A DNA stretch of 64,000 bases. It comes from Rhizobium indicum. GTDB taxonomy: Bacteria > Pseudomonadota > Alphaproteobacteria > Rhizobiales > Rhizobiaceae. Where the stretch lies: assembly GCF_005862305.2 (NCBI RefSeq), contig NZ_CP054021.1:2622501-2686500 (forward strand). Direction: 5' to 3'. The notes beneath the pieces were generated by a model. That model was not told where the DNA came from. It searched no databases and saw nothing but the letters and a program-made list of their open reading frames with translations. Below are positions 1 to 9,206 of this stretch, one piece after another. Positions within the stretch are counted from its first letter, which is position 1. Each line of letters starts with the position of its first letter. Both the position numbers and the translations under genes were made by a program.

Positions 1-62
1 GGGCGCCCAACGCGGAATTCCAGGGTGCTTGCCTATGCCACGCCTCACTCGCTAGTTTGGCG

Positions 63-1037
63 ATGAAGAAAGATCCGGCGGAGTCAAGAATGCTTGTCCT
101 CGATGAAGAACAGACGCGCGCGGCCTTGCCCTGGCCGGAACTGATCGAGGCAATCGCCCGCATGTTCCAGAGCGAGTGCGTGATGCCGGTGCGTCACCAC
201 CATGAGATGGAGGTGCCGGATGAGGAGAGTGCCACACTGCTCCTGATGCCGGCCTGGGTTCCCGGACGTTATGCCGGGGTGAAGACGGTCTCGGTCTTTC
301 CAGGCAATGTGCGGCGGGGCCTGCCGGCGATCTTCGGAACCTATCTTCTTTCCTCCGGCGCTACCGGGGAAATGCTTGCCGCAATCGACGGCGGCGAGTT
401 GACGGCGCGGCGGACGGCGGCAGCATCGGCGCTGGCGGCCCGTTATCTCGCCCGCTCCGACGCGGAAGAGCTGCTCGTCTGCGGAACCGGGCGGCTGGCG
501 CTCAACCTGATGCTTGCCCATGGCACGACCCGGCCGATCAAGAGGTACCGGGTCTGGGGCCGCAACGGGCAAGCGGCGGAAAAGATCGCAGCCGAAGCCC
601 GGGCGCTCGGCCTGAGTGCCGCGGCGGTCGCGGATGCTGAAGCCGCAGCGCGGACAGCCGATATCATTTCCTGCGCCACGCTTTCCAGCGCGCCACTGAT
701 ATCAGGCGAATGGCTGAAGCTCGGCGCCCATCTCGATCTCGTCGGCGCCTTCAAGCCGAGCATGCGCGAAAGCGACGACGAGGCCATCCGCCGTGCCTCC
801 GTTTATGTCGACACCCGCGCCGGCGCCACCGCCGAGGCAGGCGACATCGTCCAGCCGCTGAAAAGCGGCGTGCTGAAGGAAGGCGACATCCGGGCTGAGC
901 TTGCGGAACTCGTCAGCGGCGCCCATGGCGGACGAAGCCATGACGCAGAAATCACGCTGTTCAAGTCGGTGGGTGCGGCGTTGGAGGATCTCGCCGGCGC
1001 CATCCTTGCCTATGAGACAGTGACGGGCCAAAAGTGA
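63..1037 (+). CDS. Ornithine cyclodeaminase / mu-crystallin family oxidoreductase
   Basis: Probable NAD(P)-dependent enzyme of the ornithine cyclodeaminase/mu-crystallin family, about 324 aa, the usual length. It carries the family segment DGGELTARRTAAASALA near residues 109-125, which contacts substrate and cofactor, and a Rossmann glycine motif (CGTGRLALN) near residue 140. A GAFKPSMRE stretch follows near residue 220, as in family members. Relatives deaminate ornithine to proline or reduce cyclic imines such as pyrroline-2-carboxylate; the sequence alone does not decide between these. ATG at 63 is chosen over an in-frame TTG at 57; ATG 90 is also possible. The stop overlaps the GTG start of hrpB, so the two are probably co-translated although functionally unrelated. 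Confidence 0.85.
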   Translation: MKKDPAESRMLVLDEEQTRAALPWPELIEAIARMFQSECVMPVRHHHEMEVPDEESATLLLMPAWVPGRYAGVKTVSVFPGNVRRGLPAIFGTYLLSSGATGEMLAAIDGGELTARRTAAASALAARYLARSDAEELLVCGTGRLALNLMLAHGTTRPIKRYRVWGRNGQAAEKIAAEARALGLSAAAVADAEAAARTADIISCATLSSAPLISGEWLKLGAHLDLVGAFKPSMRESDDEAIRRASVYVDTRAGATAEAGDIVQPLKSGVLKEGDIRAELAELVSGAHGGRSHDAEITLFKSVGAALEDLAGAILAYETVTGQK

Positions 1038-3499
1038 CAATCAGTGCATCCTTGCCGGAGCTTCCGGTTTCACATGTCCTGCCGGCCGTCGCTGCCGCGC
1101 TGGAAAAGCAAAAACGCGCCGTTCTTTCCGCCCCGCCCGGCGCCGGAAAGACGACGCTGGTGCCACTTTACCTGCTCGACAAGGCCTGGCGCGGCAACGG
1201 CAAAATCATCCTGCTGGAGCCACGGCGGCTGGCGGCGCGGGCAGCGGCAAGCCGGATGGCATCGCTCATCGGCGAACAGGTCGGCGAGACGGTCGGCTAC
1301 CGCATGCGCCTCGACAACAGGATATCGGCAGCGACACGGATCGAGGTGGTGACCGAAGGGGTTTTCGCCCGGATGATCCTCGACGATCCGGAACTGAACG
1401 GCGTCTCGGTGGTGATCTTCGACGAGTTCCACGAGCGTTCGCTGGACGCAGACTTCGGACTCGCTCTGGCGCTCGACGTCCAGTCGGCGCTGCGCGACGA
1501 TCTGCGCATCCTGGTGATGTCGGCGACCCTCGATGTCGAACGCGTGGCCGCCCTGCTCGACCATCCACCTGTTATCGAAAGCCTGGGGCGCAGCTTTCCG
1601 ATCGATATCCGTTACCAGGATCGGCCGGGCGGCGAACGTATCGAGGATGCCGTGACGCGAGCTATACTCGATGCCCATGCCAACGAGGCCGGCTCGATCC
1701 TCGCCTTCCTGCCCGGCCAGGCGGAAATCACCCGGACCGTCGAACGCCTGCAGGGACGATTCGGAGCCGAAACACTGATTGCGCCGCTTTACGGCAATCT
1801 CAGCCAGAAGGAGCAGGATGCGGCGATCCGACCGGCATCCCAGGGGATGCGCAAGATCGTGCTTGCGACATCGATCGCCGAAACATCGATCACCATCGAC
1901 GGTGCCAGGATCGTGATCGACAGCGGCTTGCAGCGTCTGCCGGTGTTCGAGGCGTCGACCGGGATCACGCGGCTGGAGACGGTGCGGGTGTCGCGGGCTT
2001 CCGCCGATCAGCGGGCCGGCCGTGCCGGACGAACGGAGCCGGGTATCGCCGTCAGGCTGTGGCACCAGGGACAGACCGCGGCATTGCCGGCCTTCACGCC
2101 GCCGCAGATCCTTTCCAGCGACCTCTCGGGGCTGGTGCTCGACCTCGCGCATTGGGGCGTTCAAGATCCGGCATCCCTTGCCTTCGTCGATCAGCCACCG
2201 GAAACGACGCTGAGGGAAGCGCGGGTGCTGCTTGGCCAGCTTGGCGCGCTCGACAAGGACGGAGCGCTGACAGCGCGCGGCAAGGTGATGCGCGATCTCG
2301 CTTTGCCGCCGCGGCTTGCCGCCATGGTCGTCTCGGCGGGAGAAGCGGGGCAGGCCCGGGATGCGGCGATGATCGCCGTGCTTCTCACCGAACAGGGGCT
2401 TGGCGGAACGAGTGTCGATATCGAGGAGCGGCTGCGACGCTTCAAGGCCGAGCGGAGCGAGAGAGCAGAGGCCTCGCGGCGGCTGGCGGTACGGCTGGCG
2501 AGCGGCCTCGACAGGGTTGCCTCAGCGGCGCCGGCGCTGGCCGGCCAATTGCTGCTGCATGCGTTCCCGGATCGAATCGCACTTCAGCGCGGCGGACGCG
2601 GGCGGTTCGTGATGGCGAACGGGCGCGGAGCAGAGCTGCCGGAAACCGAGAGGCTGGCCGGCAGCCAGATGCTGGTGATCGCCGACCTGACCGGACGCGC
2701 GGCACAGGCGCGGGTTCTGGCGGCAGCCGAGGTGACACGCGGCGACATCGAAGCCGAGTTGCCCGGTGAGATCAAAACCGGTGACCAGATATTCTTCGAC
2801 CGCCAGAGCCGGCAAATCCGGGCGCGGCGGGCAACCCGGCTCGGCGCGATCGTCTTCGAAGAGACGCCCTTGCCGCGCCCTTCCGGGGCAGCAGTCACCC
2901 AGGCACTGGTGGAGGGAGTGCGCGAGCTGGGGCTCGATCAGCTTGCGTTCTCGAAAGAGGCAGTGCAGCTTCGCGAGCGGATCGGATTCCTTTACAGGAC
3001 GATCGGCGAGCCCTGGCCCGATGTCAGCGATAATGCCCTGCTTTCCCGGCTGGACGACTGGTTCGCACCCTTTCAGACCGAGGCCCGCGGCCTTTCCGAG
3101 ATTTCCACAGCCGGGCTTTCGAACGGGCTGATGTCGCTGGTACCGCACGAATTGCAGCGCGACCTTAGCCGGCTTGCGCCAACCCATTTCGAAGCGCCGA
3201 CCGGCCAAAGGCATCCGATCCAGTATGAGGGCGAGGAGCCGGTGCTGACGATCCGCGTACAGGAGCTGTTTGGACTGAAGCAGCATCCGGCCATTGCCGG
3301 TGGCCGCCTGCCGCTGCTGCTCGAGCTCACCTCGCCGGCGCATCGGCCGATCCAGACGACACGCGACCTGCCGGGCTTCTGGGCCGGCTCGTGGAAGGAT
3401 GTGCGTGCCGACATGCGCGGGCGCTATCCCCGGCATCCCTGGCCGGAGCGGCCGGAGGATGCGTTGCCGACGACACGGGCAAAACCGCGTGGTACATGA
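1034..3499 (+). CDS. hrpB: ATP-dependent RNA helicase HrpB
   Basis: Cytoplasmic DExH-box helicase of 821 aa, the typical HrpB length. Visible motifs are Walker A (APPGAGKTT, about residues 33-41), the HrpB-type DEFH Walker B at 130-133, SAT at 163-165 and a motif VI QRAGRAGR near residue 327. Helicase-associated and HrpB-specific C-terminal regions follow. The cellular substrate of bacterial HrpB is poorly defined; structured RNA is inferred from the family. It starts with GTG, overlapping the TGA of the upstream gene in a GTGA arrangement, which suggests coupling. The sensor kinase gene begins 23 bases downstream. Confidence 0.95.
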   Translation: MTISASLPELPVSHVLPAVAAALEKQKRAVLSAPPGAGKTTLVPLYLLDKAWRGNGKIILLEPRRLAARAAASRMASLIGEQVGETVGYRMRLDNRISAATRIEVVTEGVFARMILDDPELNGVSVVIFDEFHERSLDADFGLALALDVQSALRDDLRILVMSATLDVERVAALLDHPPVIESLGRSFPIDIRYQDRPGGERIEDAVTRAILDAHANEAGSILAFLPGQAEITRTVERLQGRFGAETLIAPLYGNLSQKEQDAAIRPASQGMRKIVLATSIAETSITIDGARIVIDSGLQRLPVFEASTGITRLETVRVSRASADQRAGRAGRTEPGIAVRLWHQGQTAALPAFTPPQILSSDLSGLVLDLAHWGVQDPASLAFVDQPPETTLREARVLLGQLGALDKDGALTARGKVMRDLALPPRLAAMVVSAGEAGQARDAAMIAVLLTEQGLGGTSVDIEERLRRFKAERSERAEASRRLAVRLASGLDRVASAAPALAGQLLLHAFPDRIALQRGGRGRFVMANGRGAELPETERLAGSQMLVIADLTGRAAQARVLAAAEVTRGDIEAELPGEIKTGDQIFFDRQSRQIRARRATRLGAIVFEETPLPRPSGAAVTQALVEGVRELGLDQLAFSKEAVQLRERIGFLYRTIGEPWPDVSDNALLSRLDDWFAPFQTEARGLSEISTAGLSNGLMSLVPHELQRDLSRLAPTHFEAPTGQRHPIQYEGEEPVLTIRVQELFGLKQHPAIAGGRLPLLLELTSPAHRPIQTTRDLPGFWAGSWKDVRADMRGRYPRHPWPERPEDALPTTRAKPRGT

Positions 3500-3522
3500 G
3501 ACCCATTCAAGGAGCCCCCGGC

Positions 3523-4851
3523 ATGATCGACAAGCCCAGCATGATCGACAACACGGAAGGCTATACGCAGGAGGACCGGCATAACAGCCGCAGGCTGCGC
3601 CTGCAGACATTGGTGCGGCTGCGCTGGCTTGCCGTTGGCGGACAGGCGCTGACGGTTTTCATCGTTGCCTTCTGGCTGAAATTTCCCTTACCTCTGGTTG
3701 CCAGTTCTTCGCTGATCGCCGCCCTTGCCTGGGTGAATTTCTACCTGACGATCCGTTATCCGCCGACGCATCGGCTGGAACCGCCTGCCGCCTTTGCGCT
3801 GCTCGGCTTCGACCTTTTGCAGCTCTGCGCGCTGCTCTTCATAACCGGCGGCCTTGCCAATCCCTTTGCAGCGCTCGTCTGCGTGCCGGTCATCATCTCC
3901 TTTGCCTCGCAGCCGATTCGCTACAGCACCGCGCTGATCGGCGTTGCGATGGTCTGCATCACGGTGCTTGCCTTTTCGCCCTTTCCGCTGCCCTGGTTCG
4001 ACGGCGTCGAGATCAACGTGCACAACGTCATGCAGTTCGGTGTCTGGTGCTCGATCGCCTCGACCATGGCATTCGCCGCTTTCTATGCCTATCGGGTCTC
4101 GATGGAAGCGAGCCAGCTTGCCGATGCGCTGGCTGCGACCGAACTGGTGCTGCAGCGGGAAAAGCATTTGTCGCAGCTCGACGGGCTGGCGGCGGCCGCC
4201 GCCCATGAACTCGGCACGCCGCTTGCGACTATCAGCGTCGTCGCCAAGGAAATGGAGCGGGAGCTTAAGAATGATGATCGTTTCCGCGAAGACGTGATGC
4301 TGCTGCGCAGCCAGAGCGAACGATGCCGTGACATCCTGCGGCGGCTGACGACGCTTTCCTCCGAAGGCGAGGCGCATATGCGCCGCCTGCCGCTTTCGTC
4401 GATGATCGAGGAGATCGTCGCCCCGCACCGGGAATTCGGTATCGCTCTCGAGCTCATCGAAAAGAGCCCGCGCAAGGGTGAGCCGGTCACCGACCGCAAT
4501 GCCGGCATCATGTATGGGCTCGGCAACCTGATCGAAAATGCCGTCGATTATGCGCGGGAGAAAGTGATCGTTACCGTCGAGCATGATCACGACAAAGTGC
4601 TGATCGTCATCGAGGACGACGGCAACGGTTATGCGCCCGATATTCTGACGCGGATCGGCGAGCCCTATGTGACCAAGCGGCAGAAAGAGGATACGGCGGG
4701 TGGCCTCGGGCTCGGGCTTTTCATCGCCAAGACGTTGCTGGAGCGCTCCGGCGCATCGCTGATTTTCGAGAACCGCGATCCGGAAAGTGCGGGCGCGCGC
4801 ATCCGAATCGAATGGCCGCGCATGCTGATCGACGCAAATTCGACAAAATGA
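3523..4851 (+). CDS. actS: Sensor histidine kinase ActS (RegB/PrrB type)
   Basis: Membrane sensor kinase of 442 aa and the partner of the response regulator just downstream. The N-terminal half holds about six hydrophobic segments, including a GGLANPFAA stretch like the quinone-sensing loop of RegB. The H-box is AAAHELGTPLATI with the phosphoacceptor at about His228, followed by an N-box (LIENAVDYA) and a GLGLGLFIAKT G-box near residue 398. RegB/ActS kinases answer to the redox state and control carbon and nitrogen fixation, respiration and acid tolerance in rhizobia. The reading frame is open from 3391, but AAGGAG at 3509-3514 fixes ATG 3523 as the start. Confidence 0.93.
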   Translation: MIDKPSMIDNTEGYTQEDRHNSRRLRLQTLVRLRWLAVGGQALTVFIVAFWLKFPLPLVASSSLIAALAWVNFYLTIRYPPTHRLEPPAAFALLGFDLLQLCALLFITGGLANPFAALVCVPVIISFASQPIRYSTALIGVAMVCITVLAFSPFPLPWFDGVEINVHNVMQFGVWCSIASTMAFAAFYAYRVSMEASQLADALAATELVLQREKHLSQLDGLAAAAAHELGTPLATISVVAKEMERELKNDDRFREDVMLLRSQSERCRDILRRLTTLSSEGEAHMRRLPLSSMIEEIVAPHREFGIALELIEKSPRKGEPVTDRNAGIMYGLGNLIENAVDYAREKVIVTVEHDHDKVLIVIEDDGNGYAPDILTRIGEPYVTKRQKEDTAGGLGLGLFIAKTLLERSGASLIFENRDPESAGARIRIEWPRMLIDANSTK

Positions 4852-4919
4852 CTTTGTCGGCATAAACAGGATATAAGCGGTTGACGCAGATCGGGCGTTC
4901 AACCGTCGGGACCGAGACG

Positions 4920-5498
4920 ATGACAGAACAGAATCATGACAATTTCGCCGCGTCGAACGAAGACCATATCGGTCCCGACGCCAGCCTGCTGATCGTCGAC
5001 GACGACGGGCCGTTTCTGCGCCGCCTGGCGCGGGCGATGGAGACACGCGGCTTCCAGGTGGAAACGGCCGAATCAGTGGCGGAGGGCGTTGCGAAATCGA
5101 AAGGCCGGCCGCCGAAATATGCGGTGGTCGACCTTCGGCTCGGCGACGGCAATGGGCTCGACGTCATCGAGGCGATCCGCCAGCGGCGCGACGACACCAG
5201 GATCATCGTGCTGACCGGCTACGGCAATATCGCAACGGCGGTCACGGCCGTGAAGCTCGGCGCCGTCGACTACCTCGCAAAGCCTGCGGATGCCGACGAC
5301 GTGTTTTCGGCGCTGACGCAGCGGCCGGGTGAAAAGGCCGAGCTTCCCGAAAATCCGATGTCGGCCGACCGGGTGCGCTGGGAGCACATCCAGCGGGTCT
5401 ATGAAATGTGCGAGCGAAATGTTTCCGAAACGGCGCGCCGGCTCAACATGCACCGGCGGACGCTGCAGCGTATCCTTGCCAAACGCGCGCCGAAATAG
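4920..5498 (+). CDS. actR: Response regulator ActR (RegA/PrrA type)
   Basis: DNA-binding response regulator of 192 aa. The receiver domain has an acidic pocket (LIVDDDGPF) and a phosphoacceptor at about Asp71 in VVDLRLGDG, with the conserved Thr in VLTGYGNIATA and the Lys in YLAKPAD. A short C-terminal Fis-type helix-turn-helix (NVSETARRLNMHRRTLQRIL) is the RegA hallmark. It lies 68 bases after actS and acts with it in global redox and acid-tolerance control. ATG 4920 is preferred to a TTG at 4881 because the family begins close to this residue. It converges on mmcB with only 23 bases between the stops. Confidence 0.93.
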   Translation: MTEQNHDNFAASNEDHIGPDASLLIVDDDGPFLRRLARAMETRGFQVETAESVAEGVAKSKGRPPKYAVVDLRLGDGNGLDVIEAIRQRRDDTRIIVLTGYGNIATAVTAVKLGAVDYLAKPADADDVFSALTQRPGEKAELPENPMSADRVRWEHIQRVYEMCERNVSETARRLNMHRRTLQRILAKRAPK

Positions 5499-5521
5499 AC
5501 GAGCACGTCGCGCGTTTATAA

Positions 5522-6016
5522 TTAGACGTCGTCCACAGTGAACGGTTTTCCGTTCGACCATTCGGCCATCATCAGCCTTTGCGCGGCGGCACGCGAGAAG
5601 TTGAGCGTGACGGATTTGCGCGTGGCCGGCGCCATGCGGTGTTCCGGCGCCTCGCGAATCATATGGGCGCCATAGCCATCCGACAGGAACAGTCCGCATT
5701 CCTCGGGAAAGATCTCCAACGGCACATCCTGGTGAGTCGCGAAGAACAGGCGGTCGCAATGCAGCCTGTATTCCGGCCATTTGCGATCCACCCTGAAATC
5801 TTCGATCGAGGTCTTGATTTCGATGATCCAGACCTCGCCCTTTTCCGAAAGCGTGATCAGATCGGCGCGGCGACCGCTGGCCAGCGGCAGTTCGGGCAGC
5901 ACGGCGTGGCGCATTTCATGCAGCAATATCTGCGTTCCGCGCCGCACCATCATGGCCCTGTCCGATTGCCGGCCATCGATTAACGGATTGTTATTGTAAA
6001 CGCTCAAAATCGTCAT
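5522..6016 (-). CDS. mmcB: MmcB family DNA repair protein
   Basis: A 164-aa protein of the MmcB family (formerly DUF1052), implicated in DNA repair in Caulobacter and other alphaproteobacteria. The core reads like a PD-(D/E)XK nuclease fold: an Asp in GRRADLIT (about residue 52) followed by EVWIIEIKTS with Glu66 and Lys68. The family is known as a damage-inducible repair gene; its exact DNA substrate is not known to me. The gene converges on actR and is divergent from the L,D-transpeptidase gene across a 179-bp gap. A LexA operator would be expected upstream, but I did not find a clear GAAC-N7-GTTC site. Confidence 0.88.
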   Translation of the reverse strand: MTILSVYNNNPLIDGRQSDRAMMVRRGTQILLHEMRHAVLPELPLASGRRADLITLSEKGEVWIIEIKTSIEDFRVDRKWPEYRLHCDRLFFATHQDVPLEIFPEECGLFLSDGYGAHMIREAPEHRMAPATRKSVTLNFSRAAAQRLMMAEWSNGKPFTVDDV

Positions 6017-6195
6017 GGATAACCATCGCGGGGGCTGGCGTGTTGTTGCAAAAAAACCATGCGCTTCTAATTTGCGCGGCAGACGAATTTGTCGCGCTGC
6101 AGTAGCCTTGCAAAGCGCAAGTTAATCGAAAATAAACCATAATCAACGATGGTCGAAAGACCGTTCTCCTTGCCCCAAAACTTCAAGAGTCATCC

Positions 6196-6879
6196 ATGCG
6201 CATCCGCAATGCATTCCCTGTATTTGGCCTGCTGGCGACACTCGCTCTGGCCGGTTGCTCGACGACCTCAGACAGCGCATCCGTCGACAACAAGGGCGCA
6301 GGCCCGACGGTTCAGACGGCACAGATCTTCAATGACGCTTACGGCCTGACGAAGGATGCCGGATACTCCCTGCCGGCGATCCCGATCGACAGGGTCAAGC
6401 CGCAGTTCCGCCGTCAGGTCGTCAGCTACCAGACCACAGAGCGTCCCGGAACGATCATCGTCAACACGCGCGAGCGCTTCCTCTATTACATCCTGGCCAA
6501 CGGCAAAGCGATGCGCTACGGCATCGGCGTCGGCAAGCAGGGCTTCGCATGGGCCGGCACCGCCTACGTCGCCTGGAAGCAGGAATGGCCGAATTGGCAC
6601 CCGCCTAAGGAAATGGCCGTCCGTCGGCCTGATCTCGCCAAGTACGTCGAGGACGGCATGGGTCCGGGTCTCAGCAATCCGCTCGGCGCGCGCGCCATGT
6701 ATCTCTTCAACGAGGACGGCAAGGACACGCTCTTCCGCCTGCACGGCACGCCGGAATGGGCTTCGATCGGCACCGCCGCTTCCTCGGGCTGCATTCGCCT
6801 GATGAACCAGGACGTCATCGATCTCTACAGCCGCGTCCGCCCGGGCAAGGGCACGTCCAAGGTCGTCGTCATTCAGTAA
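6196..6879 (+). CDS. L,D-transpeptidase (YkuD/ErfK) lipoprotein
   Basis: Periplasmic peptidoglycan-modifying enzyme of 227 aa. The N-terminus is a signal peptide ending in a lipobox (ALAGC, lipidated Cys at about residue 21). The YkuD catalytic core shows His183 in RLHGTPEWASIG and nucleophile Cys199 in AASSGCIRLMNQD, matching the HGT...SxGCIR(L/M) family signature. Members cross-link peptidoglycan stem peptides (3-3 links) or attach outer-membrane proteins to peptidoglycan, as rhizobial L,D-transpeptidases do. The specific role cannot be decided here. ATG 6196 is used because the signal peptide begins immediately after it. A strong terminator follows. Confidence 0.92.
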   Translation: MRIRNAFPVFGLLATLALAGCSTTSDSASVDNKGAGPTVQTAQIFNDAYGLTKDAGYSLPAIPIDRVKPQFRRQVVSYQTTERPGTIIVNTRERFLYYILANGKAMRYGIGVGKQGFAWAGTAYVAWKQEWPNWHPPKEMAVRRPDLAKYVEDGMGPGLSNPLGARAMYLFNEDGKDTLFRLHGTPEWASIGTAASSGCIRLMNQDVIDLYSRVRPGKGTSKVVVIQ

Positions 6880-6902
6880 GCTAATTATCGAATTCGGTAT
6901 AA

Positions 6903-6937
6903 AAAAGGCCGCCGAACTATCGTTCCGGCGGCCTTTT
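6903..6937. terminator. Bidirectional rho-independent terminator
   Basis: A perfect 12-bp inverted repeat (AAAAGGCCGCCG at 6903-6914 and CGGCGGCCTTTT at 6926-6937) with an 11-nt loop, carrying an A-tract on one side and a T-tract on the other. It sits between the convergent L,D-transpeptidase and malate synthase genes and can serve both. Confidence 0.85.
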
Positions 6938-6948
6938 CGTATTCTCCG

Positions 6949-9120
6949 TCAGGCAGTCTGCTTCGCCTTGAGCTCGAGGCGGCGGCGGTGAAGCACCGGC
7001 TCGGTATAACCATTCGGCTGTTCCCTACCCTTCAGGACGAGGTCGAGGGCGGCCCGGAAGGCGACCGAATCGTCAAAATTGCCGGCCATCGGCCGGTAGG
7101 CGGGAACAGACGCATTCTGCCGGTCGACGACGGCGGCCATGCGCCTCATCGTCTCGATGATCTGAGCTTCGGTGACGACCTTGTGATGCAGCCAGTTCGC
7201 CATGTGCTGGGCCGAAATGCGCAGTGTGGCGCGATCTTCCATCAAGCCGACATTGTTGATGTCGGGCACCTTCGAGCAGCCGACGCCCTGATCGACCCAG
7301 CGCACGACGTAGCCGAGGATGCCCTGAGCATTGTTGTCGAGCTCGCGCTGGATTTCCTCCGGCGTCCAGTTCGGCCGCACCGCGACCGGCACGGAGAGAA
7401 TATCGGAGAGTTTGGCGCGGGCGCGATCCTTCAGCCCCTGCTGAACACGGGCGACATTGACCCGGTGATAATGGGTGGCATGCAGGGTCGCGGCCGTCGG
7501 CGATGGCACCCAGGCGGTGTTGGCACCGGCCTTCGGGTGGGCGATCTTCTGTTCGAGCATTGCCGCCATCAGATCCGGCATCGCCCACATGCCCTTGCCG
7601 ATCTGGGCGTGGCCGGACAAGCCGCATTCGAGGCCGATGTCGACGTTCCAGTTCTCATAAGCGGAAATCCAGGCCGCCTGGCGCATGTCGCCCTTGCGAA
7701 TCATCGGGCCGGCTTCCATCGAGGTGTGGATCTCGTCGCCGGTCCGATCGAGGAAGCCGGTATTGATGAAGACGACGCGCTCGCGGGCAGCACGGATGCA
7801 TTCCTTGAGGTTGACGGTCGTGCGGCGCTCCTCATCCATGATGCCCATCTTGATGGTGTTGCGCGGTAGGCCAAGCGCATCTTCAACACGCGAGAAGATT
7901 TCGACGGCGAAGGCCACCTCTTCCGGCCCATGCATCTTCGGCTTGACCACATACATGGAGCCGGTGCGGGAATTCTTCCGCCGGCCGGAGGGACCAATAT
8001 CATAAAGCGCGATCAGGCCGGTGATCACAGCATCCATGATGCCTTCAGGCACCTCGTTGCCGTCGCGGTCGAGGATCGCCGGGTTGGTCATGAGGTGGCC
8101 GACATTGCGCACCAGCATCAGCGAGCGGCGGTGCAGCTCGAAGGCGGCACCATCCGGGCCAGCATATTGCAGATCCGGGTTGAGCTTGCGGATGAAGCTC
8201 GTTCCGCCCTTTGCCACCTCTTCCTGCAGGTCGCCCTTCATCAGGCCGAGCCAGTTGCGATAGACGACGACCTTGTCCTCGGCATCGACAGCGGCAATCG
8301 AATCCTCGCAGTCCATGATCGTCGTGATTGCCGATTCCAGCCAGACATCGGAAATATCAGCCGGATCGGCTTTCCCGATCGTCGTCGCCGCATCGATGAC
8401 GATTTCAATGTGAATGCCATTGTTCTTCAGGAGAATATGCGTGGGAGCGGCGGGATCGCCGCGATAGCCGGCAAAACGCTTGCCGTCCGTCAGCATGGCC
8501 TGCTCGCCATCGATCGATCTGACGACCAGCGCTCCATCCTTGACGGCGAAGCTTCCGACGTCCTTCCAGCGGCAGTCCTGCAGCGGCGCTGATGTATCGA
8601 GGAAATCGCGCACCCAGGCGATGACCTTCTCGCCGCGCTTCGGATTGTAGCCCTTACCCTTCTCGGCGCCATCGCTCTCGGGAATGGCGTCCGTGCCGTA
8701 GAGCGCATCATAGAGCGAGCCCCAGCGGGCATTGGCGGCGTTCAAGGCGTAACGGGCGTTCATGACGGGAACGACGAGCTGCGGGCCGGCGATCGAGGCA
8801 ATCTCCGGATCGACATTGTCGGTCGAAACCTGGAAGTCCGATCCCTCCGGCAGCAGATAGCCGATTTCGCGGAGGAAGGACTGGTATTCGTCCATATCCG
8901 CCGGGGCGCCATGCCGACGATACCATTCGTCAATCTTTACCTGCAGTTCGTCGCGTTTTGCCAGCAGCGCACGATTTTTCGGGGCGAGGTCGTGGATGAT
9001 CGCCGAAAAATCGGCAAAGAACTTGTCCGCATCGACCGCCAGACCCGGCAGCACCTCCTTGACGAGGAAATCATGAAGGACGGTTTCGATGGCAAGACCG
9101 TTCTTATCAACGCGGCTCAT
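6949..9120 (-). CDS. glcB: Malate synthase G
   Basis: Cytoplasmic enzyme joining glyoxylate and acetyl-CoA to malate (glyoxylate shunt). The deduced 723 aa equals the usual malate synthase G length, and the order of segments is that of the G isoform: an [16 protein letters not shown] loop, a [14 protein letters not shown] stretch, [10 protein letters not shown] and a late region with [17 protein letters not shown]. The start is ATG 9120, with AGGGAG just upstream; an upstream TTG in the same frame is less likely. It ends 12 bases from a shared terminator. No isocitrate lyase gene is in the window. Confidence 0.96.
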   Translation of the reverse strand: MSRVDKNGLAIETVLHDFLVKEVLPGLAVDADKFFADFSAIIHDLAPKNRALLAKRDELQVKIDEWYRRHGAPADMDEYQSFLREIGYLLPEGSDFQVSTDNVDPEIASIAGPQLVVPVMNARYALNAANARWGSLYDALYGTDAIPESDGAEKGKGYNPKRGEKVIAWVRDFLDTSAPLQDCRWKDVGSFAVKDGALVVRSIDGEQAMLTDGKRFAGYRGDPAAPTHILLKNNGIHIEIVIDAATTIGKADPADISDVWLESAITTIMDCEDSIAAVDAEDKVVVYRNWLGLMKGDLQEEVAKGGTSFIRKLNPDLQYAGPDGAAFELHRRSLMLVRNVGHLMTNPAILDRDGNEVPEGIMDAVITGLIALYDIGPSGRRKNSRTGSMYVVKPKMHGPEEVAFAVEIFSRVEDALGLPRNTIKMGIMDEERRTTVNLKECIRAARERVVFINTGFLDRTGDEIHTSMEAGPMIRKGDMRQAAWISAYENWNVDIGLECGLSGHAQIGKGMWAMPDLMAAMLEQKIAHPKAGANTAWVPSPTAATLHATHYHRVNVARVQQGLKDRARAKLSDILSVPVAVRPNWTPEEIQRELDNNAQGILGYVVRWVDQGVGCSKVPDINNVGLMEDRATLRISAQHMANWLHHKVVTEAQIIETMRRMAAVVDRQNASVPAYRPMAGNFDDSVAFRAALDLVLKGREQPNGYTEPVLHRRRLELKAKQTA

Positions 9121-9206
9121 GCGACATTCTCCCTGGCAACGACTTTTGAATGCTGCCACTTTGCCCGGCCTTCATTCATAGTCAATTCTGCAATAATTCG
9201 AAAGAT